DNA of 34,857 nucleotides from Planctomycetota bacterium (GCA_016795245.1 JAEUIA010000033.1:1-34857), one strand, 5' to 3'. Positions 1 to 9,390 are shown, counted from the first letter of the stretch. A program made the numbers and translations. Notes: generated by a model from the letters alone, not told the origin.

Positions 1-52
1 GCGGTGGTTGGAAGCGCCAGAAGCCGCGCGGGTACGGGTTTTCGAGGTCCAT
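1..52 (-). CDS. 5' tip of an unidentified leftward gene (partial)
   Basis: An open frame on the minus strand runs off the left edge. From the ATG at 52-50 it reads MDLENPYPRGFWRFQPP. An AGGA motif lies 7 nt upstream of the ATG, which fits a ribosome binding site. The frame stays open upstream of the ATG for about 25 codons before an in-frame TGA, but contains no better start there. Only 17 codons are visible, so no family can be assigned. If real, it is divergent from lysS and the 166 bp between them would hold both promoters. Confidence 0.35.
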   Translation of the reverse strand, partial: MDLENPYPRGFWRFQPP

Positions 53-218
53 CGGTGTGTCCTGGGCGACACGGAGATGGTGCCGCCAGGCATCACGACG
101 AGCAGGAGTGGACGCGGTTGCGGAAATTCAGGCAGTTCTGAGCGAGCTAGCAACACCAAACGGGGCCAGTTTGCGTGCTTCTCGTGCTTGGTCCCCACCG
201 TTATGCTGCCCCGCCCCC

Positions 219-1736
219 ATGACCGACCTCGCCGAACCCGACCGCCTGACCAAAATCGCAACCCTCCGCTCCCGCGGCATCGACCCCTATCCCGCTCACG
301 GAGTCACCGGCACCCCAATCACACAACTCCTCCAAGGTGCCGGATCCGCCGCCGCCCCCGGCCCGCTGATCGGGACGACAGTCACCATCGCCGGCCGCAT
401 GCTCAACGTGCGCGACTTCGGCAAGTTGATGTTCGCGCCGGTCATCGACCGCACGGGTCGGATCCAAATTGGATTCCAGCGCGACAAGCTCACCGACTGG
501 TGGCCGGACCGCAAGCTGCTCGACGGCGGCGACCTGATCGGGGTCAGCGGCGAGTTGGGTTTCACCCAGAAGGGCGAAGCCACAGTCTGGGCGGCCGAGG
601 TCAAGCTTCTCTCGAAAGCCGTAGCCTCGCCTCCCGAGAAGTGGCATGGCCTGGTCGACAAGGAACTGCGCTACCGCCGACGCTATGTCGACTTGTGGTC
701 CTCGGAAGGCGTGGCCGACGTCTTCATCAAGCGCTCCAAGGTGCTCACGACGATCCGTCGCTACCTCGAGGATGAGGGCTATCTGGAAGTTGAAACCCCG
801 ACGCTCCATCCGATCGCCGGCGGCGCTGCGGCGCGACCCTTCGTCACGCACCACAATGCTCTCGGGATGGATCTTTTTCTGCGCATAGCGCCGGAACTCT
901 ACCTCAAGCGCTTGATCGTCGGCGGCTTGGAGCGCGTCTTCGAAGTTTCGCGCAACTTCCGCAACGAGGGGCTTTCAGCGCGCCACAACCCCGAGTTCAC
1001 CATGCTCGAATTGTACGAAGCCCAGGCCGACTATCGCCGCATGATGGAGATCTCGGAGCAACTCATCGAGCGCTCTGCCGTCGCCGTCAACGGTACGACC
1101 CGTGTCACGTTCCGTGGCAAGGAGTACGACCTCAAGGCGCCCTTCTCCAAAAAGCCGTACACCGAACTCTTCCGCACCAAGAACGGGTTCGACTTCGACG
1201 ACACGTCTCGAGTGAAGCAACGGGCGCTCGAACTCAAGATCCACGACACCGGTGATCCGTGGAAGCTCATGAACGACGTGTTCGAGGCCACGGTCGAGGA
1301 CGAACTCGAAGGACCGATGATGGTCGTCGATTACCCGGTGCAGATCTCGCCGCTCGCCAAACAGAAGCCCGACGACAAGCGTCTGACCGAGCGCTTCGAG
1401 GTCTTCATCGCCGGCATGGAACTCGGTAACGCATTCAGCGAATTGAACGACCCGGTCGAACAGGCGCGGCGGTTCGAGGAACAGGTGGCTTCGAAGGACC
1501 CGGAGGCGCCCGGCGTGGTCGATTGGGACTACGTCCAGGCGCTCGAGTACGGCATGCCGCCCGCCGGGGGCCTCGGCATCGGCGTCGATCGACTCGTCAT
1601 GGTCTTGACCGGACAAGACTCCATCCGCGACGTCTTGCTGTTTCCGGCGATGAAGCCGCAACACGGCGACACCCCGCCTGCTGAAATCGAGCCTGAATCG
1701 CCGGTAGCTGAAAACACGCGGACGTCGCGCACGTAG
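219..1736 (+). CDS. lysS: Lysyl-tRNA synthetase, class II
   Basis: Charges tRNA-Lys with lysine in the cytoplasm. The 505-aa product has the usual class II LysRS length and order: an N-terminal OB-fold anticodon-binding domain (about residues 45-150) and a class IIb catalytic core. Motif 2 is visible as FRNEGLSARHNPEFTMLE (near residue 245), preceded by the family-typical GGAAARPF segment; motif 3 is GGLGIGVDRLVM (near residue 450). The open frame extends upstream to 57, but residues before the ATG at 219 are not LysRS-like, so 219 is chosen. There is no Shine-Dalgarno sequence; a TATGCT at 202-207 could be a -10 box giving a very short or leaderless message. The next gene begins 18 nt downstream, suggesting co-transcription. 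Confidence 0.97.
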   Translation: MTDLAEPDRLTKIATLRSRGIDPYPAHGVTGTPITQLLQGAGSAAAPGPLIGTTVTIAGRMLNVRDFGKLMFAPVIDRTGRIQIGFQRDKLTDWWPDRKLLDGGDLIGVSGELGFTQKGEATVWAAEVKLLSKAVASPPEKWHGLVDKELRYRRRYVDLWSSEGVADVFIKRSKVLTTIRRYLEDEGYLEVETPTLHPIAGGAAARPFVTHHNALGMDLFLRIAPELYLKRLIVGGLERVFEVSRNFRNEGLSARHNPEFTMLELYEAQADYRRMMEISEQLIERSAVAVNGTTRVTFRGKEYDLKAPFSKKPYTELFRTKNGFDFDDTSRVKQRALELKIHDTGDPWKLMNDVFEATVEDELEGPMMVVDYPVQISPLAKQKPDDKRLTERFEVFIAGMELGNAFSELNDPVEQARRFEEQVASKDPEAPGVVDWDYVQALEYGMPPAGGLGIGVDRLVMVLTGQDSIRDVLLFPAMKPQHGDTPPAEIEPESPVAENTRTSRT

Positions 1737-1754
1737 CCCGGCTCCTCGCACTCC

Positions 1755-3119
1755 ATGTACAAATACTTTCTCTCCTGGCGCTACATGCGCGCGCGCCGCA
1801 CGAACCTGATCGGTGTCGTCGGCATCGGCGTCGGCGTCGGAGCGCTCATCATGATCCTGTCGATCATGACGGGATTCCTGGAGGAGACGAAAAAGAGTCT
1901 GCGCGGCGGACTCTCCGACATCATCCTCGAGACCGACCAGCGCATGTTTCGCGACGGACGGCGTGTGCCGCATTCGCCCGCGCCCCTGCTGGAGGCCGTA
2001 CGCGCCGATCCGCGCGTCGCCGGTGCCTGCGCTCAGCTCTCGTGGTTCGGCATGTTGACGCAGGGCGGAAGCCGTTCTGCCTACGCGACCGAGCAGCTGG
2101 CCGACCCGCAAAAGGGCAACTTGTCCGGCGTCAGATTGTTCGGGATCGACGTCCAGGACGAGTACCAGACCACCGAGTTGCGCGCCGCACTCGCACGTAC
2201 GCCGTTGCTCGGCGACGAACGCGTCGCCGACCTCGACGACCCGTTTGCACCTCCGGAGGGCTACGTCCCGGACGGTCGCCCACTCGCGTCCTGTCTCGTG
2301 GGTGAGCAACTGGCCTCCGAGTGGCGTCTGCGGCGCGGCTCGGAGATCTGGATCACGACGGCTCTCATCGACGCCAAGTCCGGCGAGGTTCACCCCAGCG
2401 ACCGACGCTTCGTCGTCGCCGGGACCTTTCGCTCGGGCGAGAACGAGATGGACCTGCAGCGCATCTACCTCGCGCGTGCGGAACTCTCCGATTTCCTGGG
2501 GACCGGCCGCGAGTACAGCCAGGTGCTCGTGCGTCTCAAGGACTACGAGCGCGACGGCACCGACGTGCAGCTCGACTTCCAGAGCACCCTGACCCAGCAG
2601 GGTCTCGTGCCGCGTCCTGAATTCGTGCGCACCTGGGAGGACTACCGCCGCCCCCTGCTCGGCGCGATCGAGAACGAGCGCGTGCTCATGGCGATCATGC
2701 TCTCGCTCGTCGTCGTCGTCGCGGCGTTCACGGTGTTCGCGATCCTCTCGATGATGGTCACGGAGAAGCGGCGCGACATCGGCATTCTCTCGGCGCTCGG
2801 CGCCACCGGACCGGGGATCACCGGACTCTTCGTGCTGATCGGGTTCTGGGACACGCTGCTAGGCGCGACCGGCGGTGCGATCCTGGGCGTGCTCGGAGCC
2901 GTGTACATCGATCCGTTCGAGCGCGGACTCTCGCACACGATCGGCGTCGAGATCTTCAACCGCAAGGTCTACCTGTTCGATCACATCCCCGCGATCGTCA
3001 ATCCCGTGTGGGTCGGCGTGATCGTGCTCGGCGCGTTCGTGATCGCGCTCCTCTTCGCGCTGGTCCCGGCGTGGAAGGCCGGTCGACTGCATCCCCTGGA
3101 CGCGTTGCGCTATGAGTAG
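1755..3119 (+). CDS. FtsX/LolC-E-type ABC transporter permease
   Basis: Inner-membrane permease of 454 aa with the MacB/LolCE layout: a short cytoplasmic start (MYKYFLSWRYMRARR), a first membrane segment at about residues 18-40, a large periplasmic domain (about 45-300), then three membrane segments in the C-terminal FtsX domain (about 305-330, 355-385, 415-440). The C-terminus ends PAWKAGRLHPLDALRYE, a typical ending of this family. The stop overlaps the start of the ATPase gene (ATGAGTAG at 3112-3119), so the two subunits are translationally coupled. By family it most likely extracts outer-membrane lipoproteins (LolC/LolE role). Only one permease gene is present here, so a homodimeric permease or another substrate is possible. 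Confidence 0.9.
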   Translation: MYKYFLSWRYMRARRTNLIGVVGIGVGVGALIMILSIMTGFLEETKKSLRGGLSDIILETDQRMFRDGRRVPHSPAPLLEAVRADPRVAGACAQLSWFGMLTQGGSRSAYATEQLADPQKGNLSGVRLFGIDVQDEYQTTELRAALARTPLLGDERVADLDDPFAPPEGYVPDGRPLASCLVGEQLASEWRLRRGSEIWITTALIDAKSGEVHPSDRRFVVAGTFRSGENEMDLQRIYLARAELSDFLGTGREYSQVLVRLKDYERDGTDVQLDFQSTLTQQGLVPRPEFVRTWEDYRRPLLGAIENERVLMAIMLSLVVVVAAFTVFAILSMMVTEKRRDIGILSALGATGPGITGLFVLIGFWDTLLGATGGAILGVLGAVYIDPFERGLSHTIGVEIFNRKVYLFDHIPAIVNPVWVGVIVLGAFVIALLFALVPAWKAGRLHPLDALRYE

Positions 3120-3846
3120 TTCGCACACATCGATGCCGAAAGTGCGTCCGGTTGCGACCGACAGCTTGATCGCGGCGCGCGGCATCGTGAAGTCGTTTCA
3201 AATCGCGGACCGCACCTTGGAGGTGCTCCACGGCGTCGATCTGGACGTGAAACGCGGCGAACTCGTGGCGCTGATGGGCGCGTCCGGCGCCGGCAAGTCG
3301 ACCTTGATCCAGGTCATGGGACTGCTCGATCGTCCGACGTCAGGCAAGGTGTTGCTGGACGGCTCCGACGCCTGGGAACTGCCGCTCGCCGAGCGCGCGG
3401 CATTGCGCAATCGCGCCATCGGCTTCGTGTTTCAGTTCTACCATCTGCTGCCCGAGCTGAACGCGGTCGAAAACGTGCTACTGCCGGCGATGATCGGGAA
3501 CTCGTGGAGCGGCTACAAGCAACGCGCCAAGGAATTCAAGGACCGTGCGCGCGGCATGCTCGTGAAGTTCGGACTCGAACAGCGCCTCGACCACAGGCCC
3601 GCGCAACTCTCGGGGGGCGAACGCCAACGCGTCGCCATCGCACGCGCGTTGTTCCTCGACCCGAAGATGATCATCGCCGACGAGCCGACCGGCAACCTCG
3701 ACAGCGCGACGGGCGAGCGCGTCTTGGAATTGCTGCTCACCGAGCAACACGAGCGCGGCGTATCGCTCCTGCTCGTGACGCACGACGAGCGCCTCGCGGC
3801 ACATTGCCAGCGAATCGTTCGGATGGAAGACGGCCGCGTCGTTTAG
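3112..3846 (+). CDS. LolD/MacB-type ABC transporter ATP-binding protein
   Basis: ATPase partner of the preceding permease, 244 aa. Visible motifs: Walker A GASGAGKST (residues 56-64), Q-loop VFQFYHLLPELNAVENVLLP (Q108), signature LSGGERQRVAIARAL (166-180), Walker B MIIADEPTGNLD (186-197) and H-loop VTHD (H224). The phrase FYHLLPELNAVENVLLPAMI is characteristic of the LolD/MacB branch. The start overlaps the permease stop by 8 nt. An internal Met at residue 8 is an alternative start. It is expected to power lipoprotein release from the inner membrane; substrate assignment is inferred from family only, so no symbol is given. Confidence 0.92.
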   Translation: MSSSHTSMPKVRPVATDSLIAARGIVKSFQIADRTLEVLHGVDLDVKRGELVALMGASGAGKSTLIQVMGLLDRPTSGKVLLDGSDAWELPLAERAALRNRAIGFVFQFYHLLPELNAVENVLLPAMIGNSWSGYKQRAKEFKDRARGMLVKFGLEQRLDHRPAQLSGGERQRVAIARALFLDPKMIIADEPTGNLDSATGERVLELLLTEQHERGVSLLLVTHDERLAAHCQRIVRMEDGRVV

Positions 3847-3862
3847 GATCTCCGATCGGCAG

Positions 3863-5083
3863 ATGCACGTCCTCTTCCTCGCCCCGGACACGAACGTCTA
3901 CAACCTGCGCTTCGTCGATGCGCTCAAGCGCGCCGGTGCGCGGGTCAGCGGTGTCGGCCACACGCCGGCGGCGAAGCTGCGCAACCACCTGAAAGCGCGC
4001 CTCGATCGCTACGAACAGGCGCGCAGCCTGCTCGACGACTCCGAAATCCTGAAGTTCGCGCGCCAGATCGACAGCGCATCCAAGTTGGAGCGCATCGAGA
4101 CCATCGACGAGCCTTTCGTCGTCGGCGCCGCGCGTTTGCGCGAGGCTTTGGCGGTCCCGGGCCTCTCCGTCGCCCGCGCCGTCCTGTGCCGCGACAAGGC
4201 GGCGATGAAGGACGCGTTGCGCGCGCGCGACATCCCGTGCGCCGCTTCGACAGCCGCGATCGACCGCGAGGCCGTGATCACGTTCGCCGAGCGCGAGGGC
4301 TACCCGCTGGTGATCAAACCGCGCGAAGGCTTCGGGACGCTCGACACCTTTCGCGTCGAGAACCGCCGCGAATTGGATGCTGCACTGGAACGCCTGAGGC
4401 CCTCGGAGACCCGCGCCTTGATCGTCGAGGAATTCATCGACGGCCACGAAGGCTTCTACGACACGATCACCGCCGGCACGCAGATCGCGCACCGTTTCAT
4501 CGGCCATTACTACCCCAGTTGCCTCGCCGCGCTGCAAGACCGCGCCATCTCACCTCAGATCGCCGTGACGAACCGCACCGCGTTGGAGACCTACGCCGAA
4601 CTGCACGAGGTCGCCGCGCGGGTGAACGCGGCGCTCGGGCTCGAGAACACGGCGACGCACATGGAGTGGTTCTTCGGATCGAAGGGCCTCAAGGTCTCCG
4701 AGATCGGCGCGCGCCCGGCGGGTGAACGCATCTGGGACATGCACGCCGCCGGCAACGAATTCGATCTGTACCTGTCTTGGGCGCAGGCGGTGCTGCACGG
4801 GCGCGCCGAAGGCACGCCTTCGCAGAAGTACGCGACCGGCTCGGTGCAGATCCGTCCGCCGAAGGACGGCCGCTACGGCGGACACCGCGGCATCGAGATC
4901 GTGCAGCGCACGCTCGCCGGCTCGATCATCGAGAGCGAGATCCCCCCGCGCGGCGCGCCTACGCAGCCGCTGGAACGCGGCTGGCATCAGAACACATGGT
5001 TCCGGCTCAAAGACGAGAACTACGATCGGCTGCGCGAGAAACTCGATTTCCTCGCACGGACCGTGAAGGTAGACGTCCTCTGA
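3863..5083 (+). CDS. ATP-grasp domain protein, substrate unknown
   Basis: A 406-aa ATP-grasp ligase-type enzyme. The N-terminus (MHVLFLAPDTNVYNLRFVDA) is a pre-ATP-grasp Rossmann-like segment. The central part carries the nucleotide-binding features: GYPLVIKPREGFGTLDTFRV (around residue 150) and LIVEEFIDGHEGFYDTI (around 190). The metal-binding end of the active site lies around HMEWFFGSKGLKVSEIGARP (near 270), as in carboxylate-amine ligases resembling biotin carboxylase or PurT. Such enzymes join a carboxylate to an amine or thiol using ATP. Nothing here reveals the substrate. It starts 16 nt after the ABC ATPase and may belong to the same transcript. It is convergent with nadK, with a 49-bp gap. 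Confidence 0.85.
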   Translation: MHVLFLAPDTNVYNLRFVDALKRAGARVSGVGHTPAAKLRNHLKARLDRYEQARSLLDDSEILKFARQIDSASKLERIETIDEPFVVGAARLREALAVPGLSVARAVLCRDKAAMKDALRARDIPCAASTAAIDREAVITFAEREGYPLVIKPREGFGTLDTFRVENRRELDAALERLRPSETRALIVEEFIDGHEGFYDTITAGTQIAHRFIGHYYPSCLAALQDRAISPQIAVTNRTALETYAELHEVAARVNAALGLENTATHMEWFFGSKGLKVSEIGARPAGERIWDMHAAGNEFDLYLSWAQAVLHGRAEGTPSQKYATGSVQIRPPKDGRYGGHRGIEIVQRTLAGSIIESEIPPRGAPTQPLERGWHQNTWFRLKDENYDRLREKLDFLARTVKVDVL

Positions 5084-5132
5084 AACGCAGCACGAGGGCC
5101 GCCGCTCTCCTGGTCGCCGGCCGAGCGGGCTC

Positions 5133-6059
5133 CTAGAGCGAGTCGGTGCCGCTCGCCGGCGCTTCGCTCGGGAACACGTCCGGCTCGAAACTGCCGCGCC
5201 AGCCGAGCCGCTCGCGCAGGCGCTTGTAGGCGTCGAAGCCCGGCAACGATAGGAGCGGGTACGCGACCGGGTGACGCGTGATGCGCACCGTGTCGCCTTC
5301 GTGCATCGGATAGAAGCCCTGACCGTCGACGACGAGCGTCGTCAGACCCGAGGCGTGCGTCACGTCGAGCACCAGTTCGTGATCGCCGTCGATCACGAGC
5401 GGGCGGTGCGACAATGCCTGCGGACTGACCGGTGTGACGACGAAAGCGTGCATCGAAGGCGCCAGGATCGGCCCGCCCGCCGCCATCGAGTACGCGGTTG
5501 AACCACTGGGCGTGGCGACGACGAGGCCGTCGCTGCGGTAGTTCGTGACCCAATCAGCACCGTCGCGCAGCGCGATCGACAACATGCCCTGGAACGCGCC
5601 GCGAGTCAGCACCGCATCGTTCAAGGCCACGGCGCGCACTGTCGGCCGACCGGCCGAAACCATCTCGGCCACGAGGCGCATGCGCGGTTCGACGACCGCG
5701 CGTCCCTCGAACACCTGGTTCAAACTCGCTTGCCAATGCGTGGCCTCGACCGAGGCGAGGAATCCGACGCGACCGAAATTGATCCCGATCGTCGGCACGG
5801 GCTCGTCGGCGAAAGCGCGCACGGCGGCCAGAATCGCGCCGTCTCCGCCCAGGACAACGATCAGATCGGGCTTCTGCGACTTGGGTTCGCGCGCGCCGCC
5901 GTTCTTTTCGGAGCGGCGCTTGTAGAACTCGCGCACGTCGCGCTCGATCGACAATTCCTGCGACCGAGCGCGCAGCCATGGCTCGAGCACGCGCACGAGA
6001 TCTTGAACCGCGTTCTTCTCGGCATCCGCCAGAACGAGCACACGCGACCAGTTTTTCAT
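5133..6059 (-). CDS. nadK: NAD kinase (ATP-NAD kinase)
   Basis: Phosphorylates NAD to NADP in the cytoplasm; 308 aa. The diagnostic motifs are present: GGDGAIL (residues 71-77) in the nucleotide-binding loop, INFGRVGFLASV (93-104), the NE/ND motif as LNDAVLTRG (146-154), and YRSDGLVVATPSGSTAY (174-190). The ATG at 6059 lies one base beyond the dxs stop codon, so translation is probably coupled and no separate ribosome binding site is seen. Placement at the end of an xseB-ispA-dxs cluster agrees with gene order in many bacteria, where tlyA often sits between dxs and nadK; tlyA is absent here. The C-terminal tail (SEAPASGTDSL) is slightly longer than usual. Confidence 0.95.
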   Translation of the reverse strand: MKNWSRVLVLADAEKNAVQDLVRVLEPWLRARSQELSIERDVREFYKRRSEKNGGAREPKSQKPDLIVVLGGDGAILAAVRAFADEPVPTIGINFGRVGFLASVEATHWQASLNQVFEGRAVVEPRMRLVAEMVSAGRPTVRAVALNDAVLTRGAFQGMLSIALRDGADWVTNYRSDGLVVATPSGSTAYSMAAGGPILAPSMHAFVVTPVSPQALSHRPLVIDGDHELVLDVTHASGLTTLVVDGQGFYPMHEGDTVRITRHPVAYPLLSLPGFDAYKRLRERLGWRGSFEPDVFPSEAPASGTDSL

Positions 6060-6060
6060 G

Positions 6061-8055
6061 TCAGACCAGGGTCGCCGCCGTCAGGGAGCGCACGACGCGC
6101 TCGAGCGCATCGGCGTCCAGACCGCACTCCGCCAGTTGCTCTTCGCGCGTCGTCCGGTGATCGATGAAGCGATCGGGGATCGCCAGGATGCGCACGCGCG
6201 CGCCCGAGTTCGGCAGCGTATTCAAGGCTTCCAACACCGACGAACCGAATCCGCCCGCGCGCTGGTGCTCTTCGAGCGTCAGGATCCAGCGGTAGCGTCC
6301 GGAGTGCGAGGCGAGCAGATCGACATCGAGCGGCTTGATGAAGCGCGCGTCGACGACGCCGATCCGAATGCCCGCCTTGGCGCAGCGCTCGGCGCAGATC
6401 AGCGCCTCCTCCACGAGCGCGCCGCTGGCCCAGACCACGATCGCATCGCCTTCCAGCAAGACCTCGGCCTTGCCCGGCTCCATCGGTCGGCGCTCGCTCT
6501 TGTGGATGCGCTCCACGGCCGGTGAATTGTCGCGCGGGAAGCGCAGCGCGAAGGGTCGTCCCAATCTCAACGCGAGTTCGAGCAGGCGCTCCATGTCGCT
6601 CGCATCGCGCGGCGCCGCGAGCACGAAATTCGGCAGCGTGCGCAAGTACGCGATGTCGAAGACACCGTTGTGCGTGGGACCGTCGGCCCCGACCAGACCG
6701 GCGCGATCGAGCGCGAGCGTCACCGGCAGGTCTTGCAGCGCGATCTCCTGGAACACCTGGTCGTAGCCGCGCTGCAGGAACGTCGAGTAGATCGCCGCCA
6801 CCGGACGCAAGCCGCCCTTGGCCATCCCGGCCGCCATCGCCAGCGCGTGTTGTTCGGTGATGCCGGTGTCGTGCGTGCGCGCCGGGAAACGTTCGCCGAA
6901 CGTGTCGATGCCCGTACCCGAAGGCATCGCGGCCGTGATCGCGTGGACGCGCACGTCGCGCTCGGCGAGGCGCACCAGGGATTCGGCGAAGCACTTCGTG
7001 AACGCCGGTCCGCCCGCCGGTCGGCTCGCGCGCGGTGCCGGGACCTTGACCGTGTCGCCGCCGGAATCACGCGCTTTGTCGGCGCGCTTCTCAAAGCCCT
7101 TGTCCGGCGCCTTCACGCCGTGCACGCGCTCGGGGTGACTGGGCGCTTTGGGATGGCCCTTGCCCTTCTCCGTCAGGATGTGGAGCAGCACGACGCCTTC
7201 GAGTTGGCGCGCGCGCTCGATGTTCTCGACGAGCAGGTTGACGTCATGTCCGTCGAGCGGACCGACGTAGGTGACACCGAGTTCTTCGAAGATGTGGCCG
7301 GGCACGATCGCGTGGCGCACGACTTCGCCGATCTGATCGAGCGCGCGATCGACGCGCGGCCCGATGACGGGGATGGCGCTGATCAGATTCTGAACTTCCT
7401 GGTGCGCTCGTTGCACGAGCCGGCTCGAGCGGATGCGCGACAAGTACTTCGCGAGCCCCCCCACCGATTTGCTGATCGACCATTCGTTGTCATTCAAGAC
7501 GACGAGCAGTTTCTGTCCGCTCGCGGCGGCGTGGTTCAAGCCTTCGAACGCGACCCCGGCGCCCAGCGCGGCGTCTCCGACGAGGCTCACGACGTGCGGC
7601 GGATCGCTCTCGTGCGCACGCGCCAACGCGAGCCCGAGGCCCAGGCTGATCGCGGTCCCGGCGTGACCGGTGTGGAACAGGTCGTACTCGGACTCGACCG
7701 GGTTCGTGAAACCGCACATGCCGTCGGTCTGACGCAACTCGGTGAAACCCGCGCGCCGCCCGGTCAGGATCTTGTGCGTGTAGGCCTGGTGGCTCACGTC
7801 GAACACGAGCCGGTCGCGGCGAAAGTCGAACACGCGGTGCAGCGCGACCGTGATCTCGACCGTGCCCAGGTTCGAACCCAGGTGTCCGCCGGTGCGCTGC
7901 ACGCTGTCGAGCAGGAACTGGCGCACTTCGCCGCACAGCTGCGGCAATTCGGCGTCGGCGAGATGCTTCAGCTCCGCGGGCGAGTTCACGCGCTCGAGCA
8001 GCGCGGATTGCGGAACGCTCGCGGGCGCGCCGTCCTGAGTGGCCTTGTCGCTCAT
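6061..8055 (-). CDS. dxs: 1-deoxy-D-xylulose-5-phosphate synthase
   Basis: First enzyme of the MEP isoprenoid pathway: condenses pyruvate and glyceraldehyde 3-phosphate with thiamine diphosphate. The 664-aa product shows GGHLGSNLGTVEITVALH (residues 56-73), FDVSHQAYTHKILTGR (85-100), the ThDP/Mg motif VGDAALGAGVAFEGLNHAAA (159-178) with NDNEWSIS (188-195), and the transketolase pyrimidine-domain signatures YDQVFQEIALQDLPV and DRAGLVGADGPTHNG. The ATG at 8055 is chosen because MSDKATQDGAP starts just before the conserved region and is preceded by AAGGAA. A longer open frame upstream encodes non-homologous sequence overlapping ispA. It lies 68 nt after ispA. The linker around residues 320-345 is rich in charged residues. 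Confidence 0.97.
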   Translation of the reverse strand: MSDKATQDGAPASVPQSALLERVNSPAELKHLADAELPQLCGEVRQFLLDSVQRTGGHLGSNLGTVEITVALHRVFDFRRDRLVFDVSHQAYTHKILTGRRAGFTELRQTDGMCGFTNPVESEYDLFHTGHAGTAISLGLGLALARAHESDPPHVVSLVGDAALGAGVAFEGLNHAAASGQKLLVVLNDNEWSISKSVGGLAKYLSRIRSSRLVQRAHQEVQNLISAIPVIGPRVDRALDQIGEVVRHAIVPGHIFEELGVTYVGPLDGHDVNLLVENIERARQLEGVVLLHILTEKGKGHPKAPSHPERVHGVKAPDKGFEKRADKARDSGGDTVKVPAPRASRPAGGPAFTKCFAESLVRLAERDVRVHAITAAMPSGTGIDTFGERFPARTHDTGITEQHALAMAAGMAKGGLRPVAAIYSTFLQRGYDQVFQEIALQDLPVTLALDRAGLVGADGPTHNGVFDIAYLRTLPNFVLAAPRDASDMERLLELALRLGRPFALRFPRDNSPAVERIHKSERRPMEPGKAEVLLEGDAIVVWASGALVEEALICAERCAKAGIRIGVVDARFIKPLDVDLLASHSGRYRWILTLEEHQRAGGFGSSVLEALNTLPNSGARVRILAIPDRFIDHRTTREEQLAECGLDADALERVVRSLTAATLV

Positions 8056-8123
8056 GGGGTCGTTCCTTGATTGTGGCCGATTCGACGTCGCTTTGAACAG
8101 CACGAGCCGCAGAAGCTCGCGCC

Positions 8124-9020
8124 CTAGGCCGTGCGCACGAGCAATCCCGCCGGCAGCGCGTGCATCAAATCGCCCGCCTGGGCGCCCAATTCCAGGGCCA
8201 GCGCCTCGGCGGCTCCGGCGCGCGCGCGCGCCTCTCTGCGCGCCCCGGCGAGCCCCAGCACGGCGACCACGGTCGGCTTGGCGGCGCGCTCGTCCTTGCC
8301 CGGGGTCTTGCCCAGCGTCGCCGCGTCGCCGGTGACGTCGAGGATGTCGTCGACGGCTTGGAAGCACAGTCCCAGTTGCACGCCGTACTCGCGTGCGCGC
8401 TGCTCGGACGTCGCGCCCGCGCCGGCGACGATCGCGCCCATCTCGCAGGCCGCTCCGATCAGCGCCGCGGTTTTCCAGGCGTGCACGCGCGCGACCTCGT
8501 TGCTGCTGATCGTGTGCGGCGCGAGCGAGAGATCGAGCGCTTGTCCGCCGACCATGCCGCGCGTGCCTGCCGCTTCAGCCAGGCAGACGACCAATGCACT
8601 CGCGTGCGTGCGCTCGCGCCCCAGCAACCCGAAGGCCTGCGTCAACAGCGCGTCGCCGACGAGCACGGCCAGCGCTTCGCCGTAGACCTTGTGGCACGTC
8701 GGGCGCCCGCGGCGCAGATCGTCGTCATCCATGCACGGCAGATCGTCGTGCACGAGCGAGTACGTGTGCAGACATTCGATCGCGACGGCAGCGAGCGCGC
8801 AGTCGGCATCGCGCGCGCCGAAGTGCGTGGCAAACAGGCGCACGAGCGCGGGCCTCAAGCGCTTCGCGCCGCCGAACACCGCGTAGCGCAGCGCCTCGTG
8901 CAGACGCGCGGGCTCCTCTGCGGCGCGCGGCAGGTGCAGATCGAGCTCGCGATCCGCCCAGGCCCGTGCCTCGGCCAGCCACACTTCGACGCCGCCCGCT
9001 CGTTCCGCGCTCAAGGTCAC
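8124..9020 (-). CDS. ispA: Polyprenyl (geranyl/farnesyl-type) diphosphate synthase
   Basis: Chain-elongating trans-prenyltransferase, 298 aa, making C10-C20 prenyl diphosphates from IPP and DMAPP. First aspartate-rich motif HDDLPCMDDDDLRRGRPTCH (residues 91-110), second FQAVDDILDVTGD (220-232), and the early GGAKRLRP IPP-binding motif (50-57). The start is GTG at 9020, whose last bases overlap the xseB stop (GTGA), the arrangement expected for coupled translation. The two residues before the first DDxxD (LV) and the CM insertion are typical of bacterial FPP/GGPP synthases; product length cannot be read off reliably. Within an operon with dxs it supplies the next stage of isoprenoid synthesis. 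Confidence 0.94.
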   Translation of the reverse strand: MTLSAERAGGVEVWLAEARAWADRELDLHLPRAAEEPARLHEALRYAVFGGAKRLRPALVRLFATHFGARDADCALAAVAIECLHTYSLVHDDLPCMDDDDLRRGRPTCHKVYGEALAVLVGDALLTQAFGLLGRERTHASALVVCLAEAAGTRGMVGGQALDLSLAPHTISSNEVARVHAWKTAALIGAACEMGAIVAGAGATSEQRAREYGVQLGLCFQAVDDILDVTGDAATLGKTPGKDERAAKPTVVAVLGLAGARREARARAGAAEALALELGAQAGDLMHALPAGLLVRTA

Positions 9021-9286
9021 GAACGCTCTTTGTGGTCGGGGTCGTGCGCGTAGGGCTTGAGCGTGAGGTCGGCGTCGGCTGAAAGTTCCTCGACGCGCTT
9101 TTGGAATCCGCCCAGAATTCCGCGGCATTCGCGCAGGAGCGCCACCCCTTCCTGGTAGCGATCGATGGAATTCTCGAGCGCGAGTCCGCCGCCTTCGAGT
9201 TCGTTGACGATCGCCTCCAAGCGGGCGAGCCGGGTATCGAATCCCGCCTCGGGGGGCGTGTCGGGCTTTTTCGGGGCCTGGGCCAT
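9017..9286 (-). CDS. xseB: Exodeoxyribonuclease VII small subunit
   Basis: An 89-aa protein of the XseB family. The core FDTRLARLEAIVNELEGGGL and LENSIDRYQEGVALLRECRG (about residues 16-56) matches the conserved helical hairpin of the exonuclease VII small subunit, which binds the large subunit XseA and degrades single-stranded DNA. The N-terminus is extended by a basic/proline segment (MAQAPKKPDTPPEAG). No xseA is in the window. It is the first gene of the leftward operon and its stop overlaps the ispA start. There is no clear Shine-Dalgarno sequence before the ATG. Confidence 0.93.
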   Translation of the reverse strand: MAQAPKKPDTPPEAGFDTRLARLEAIVNELEGGGLALENSIDRYQEGVALLRECRGILGGFQKRVEELSADADLTLKPYAHDPDHKERS

Positions 9287-9361
9287 GATGTCAGGAGTCT
9301 AGAGATCGGAAACGACTTCCCAAAGATCCGCCGTGGGAACCGCCATCCGGACCGCCCACGA

Positions 9362-9390
9362 TTGCCGCTTGCGCGACCAGGGGATAGAAT
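9362..9390 (+). promoter_or_regulatory. Candidate sigma-70-type promoter
   Basis: TTGCCG (9362-9367) and TAGAAT (9385-9390) are separated by 17 bp, close to the consensus TTGACA-17-TATAAT. It lies in the 221-bp divergent gap between xseB and the radical SAM gene and points at the latter, whose start is 117 nt downstream. Called by eye only. Confidence 0.4.

Noticed and set aside
6670..8070. A 466-codon plus-strand open frame opposite dxs
   Set aside because: The minus strand encodes full-length Dxs with all motifs; this is its shadow.
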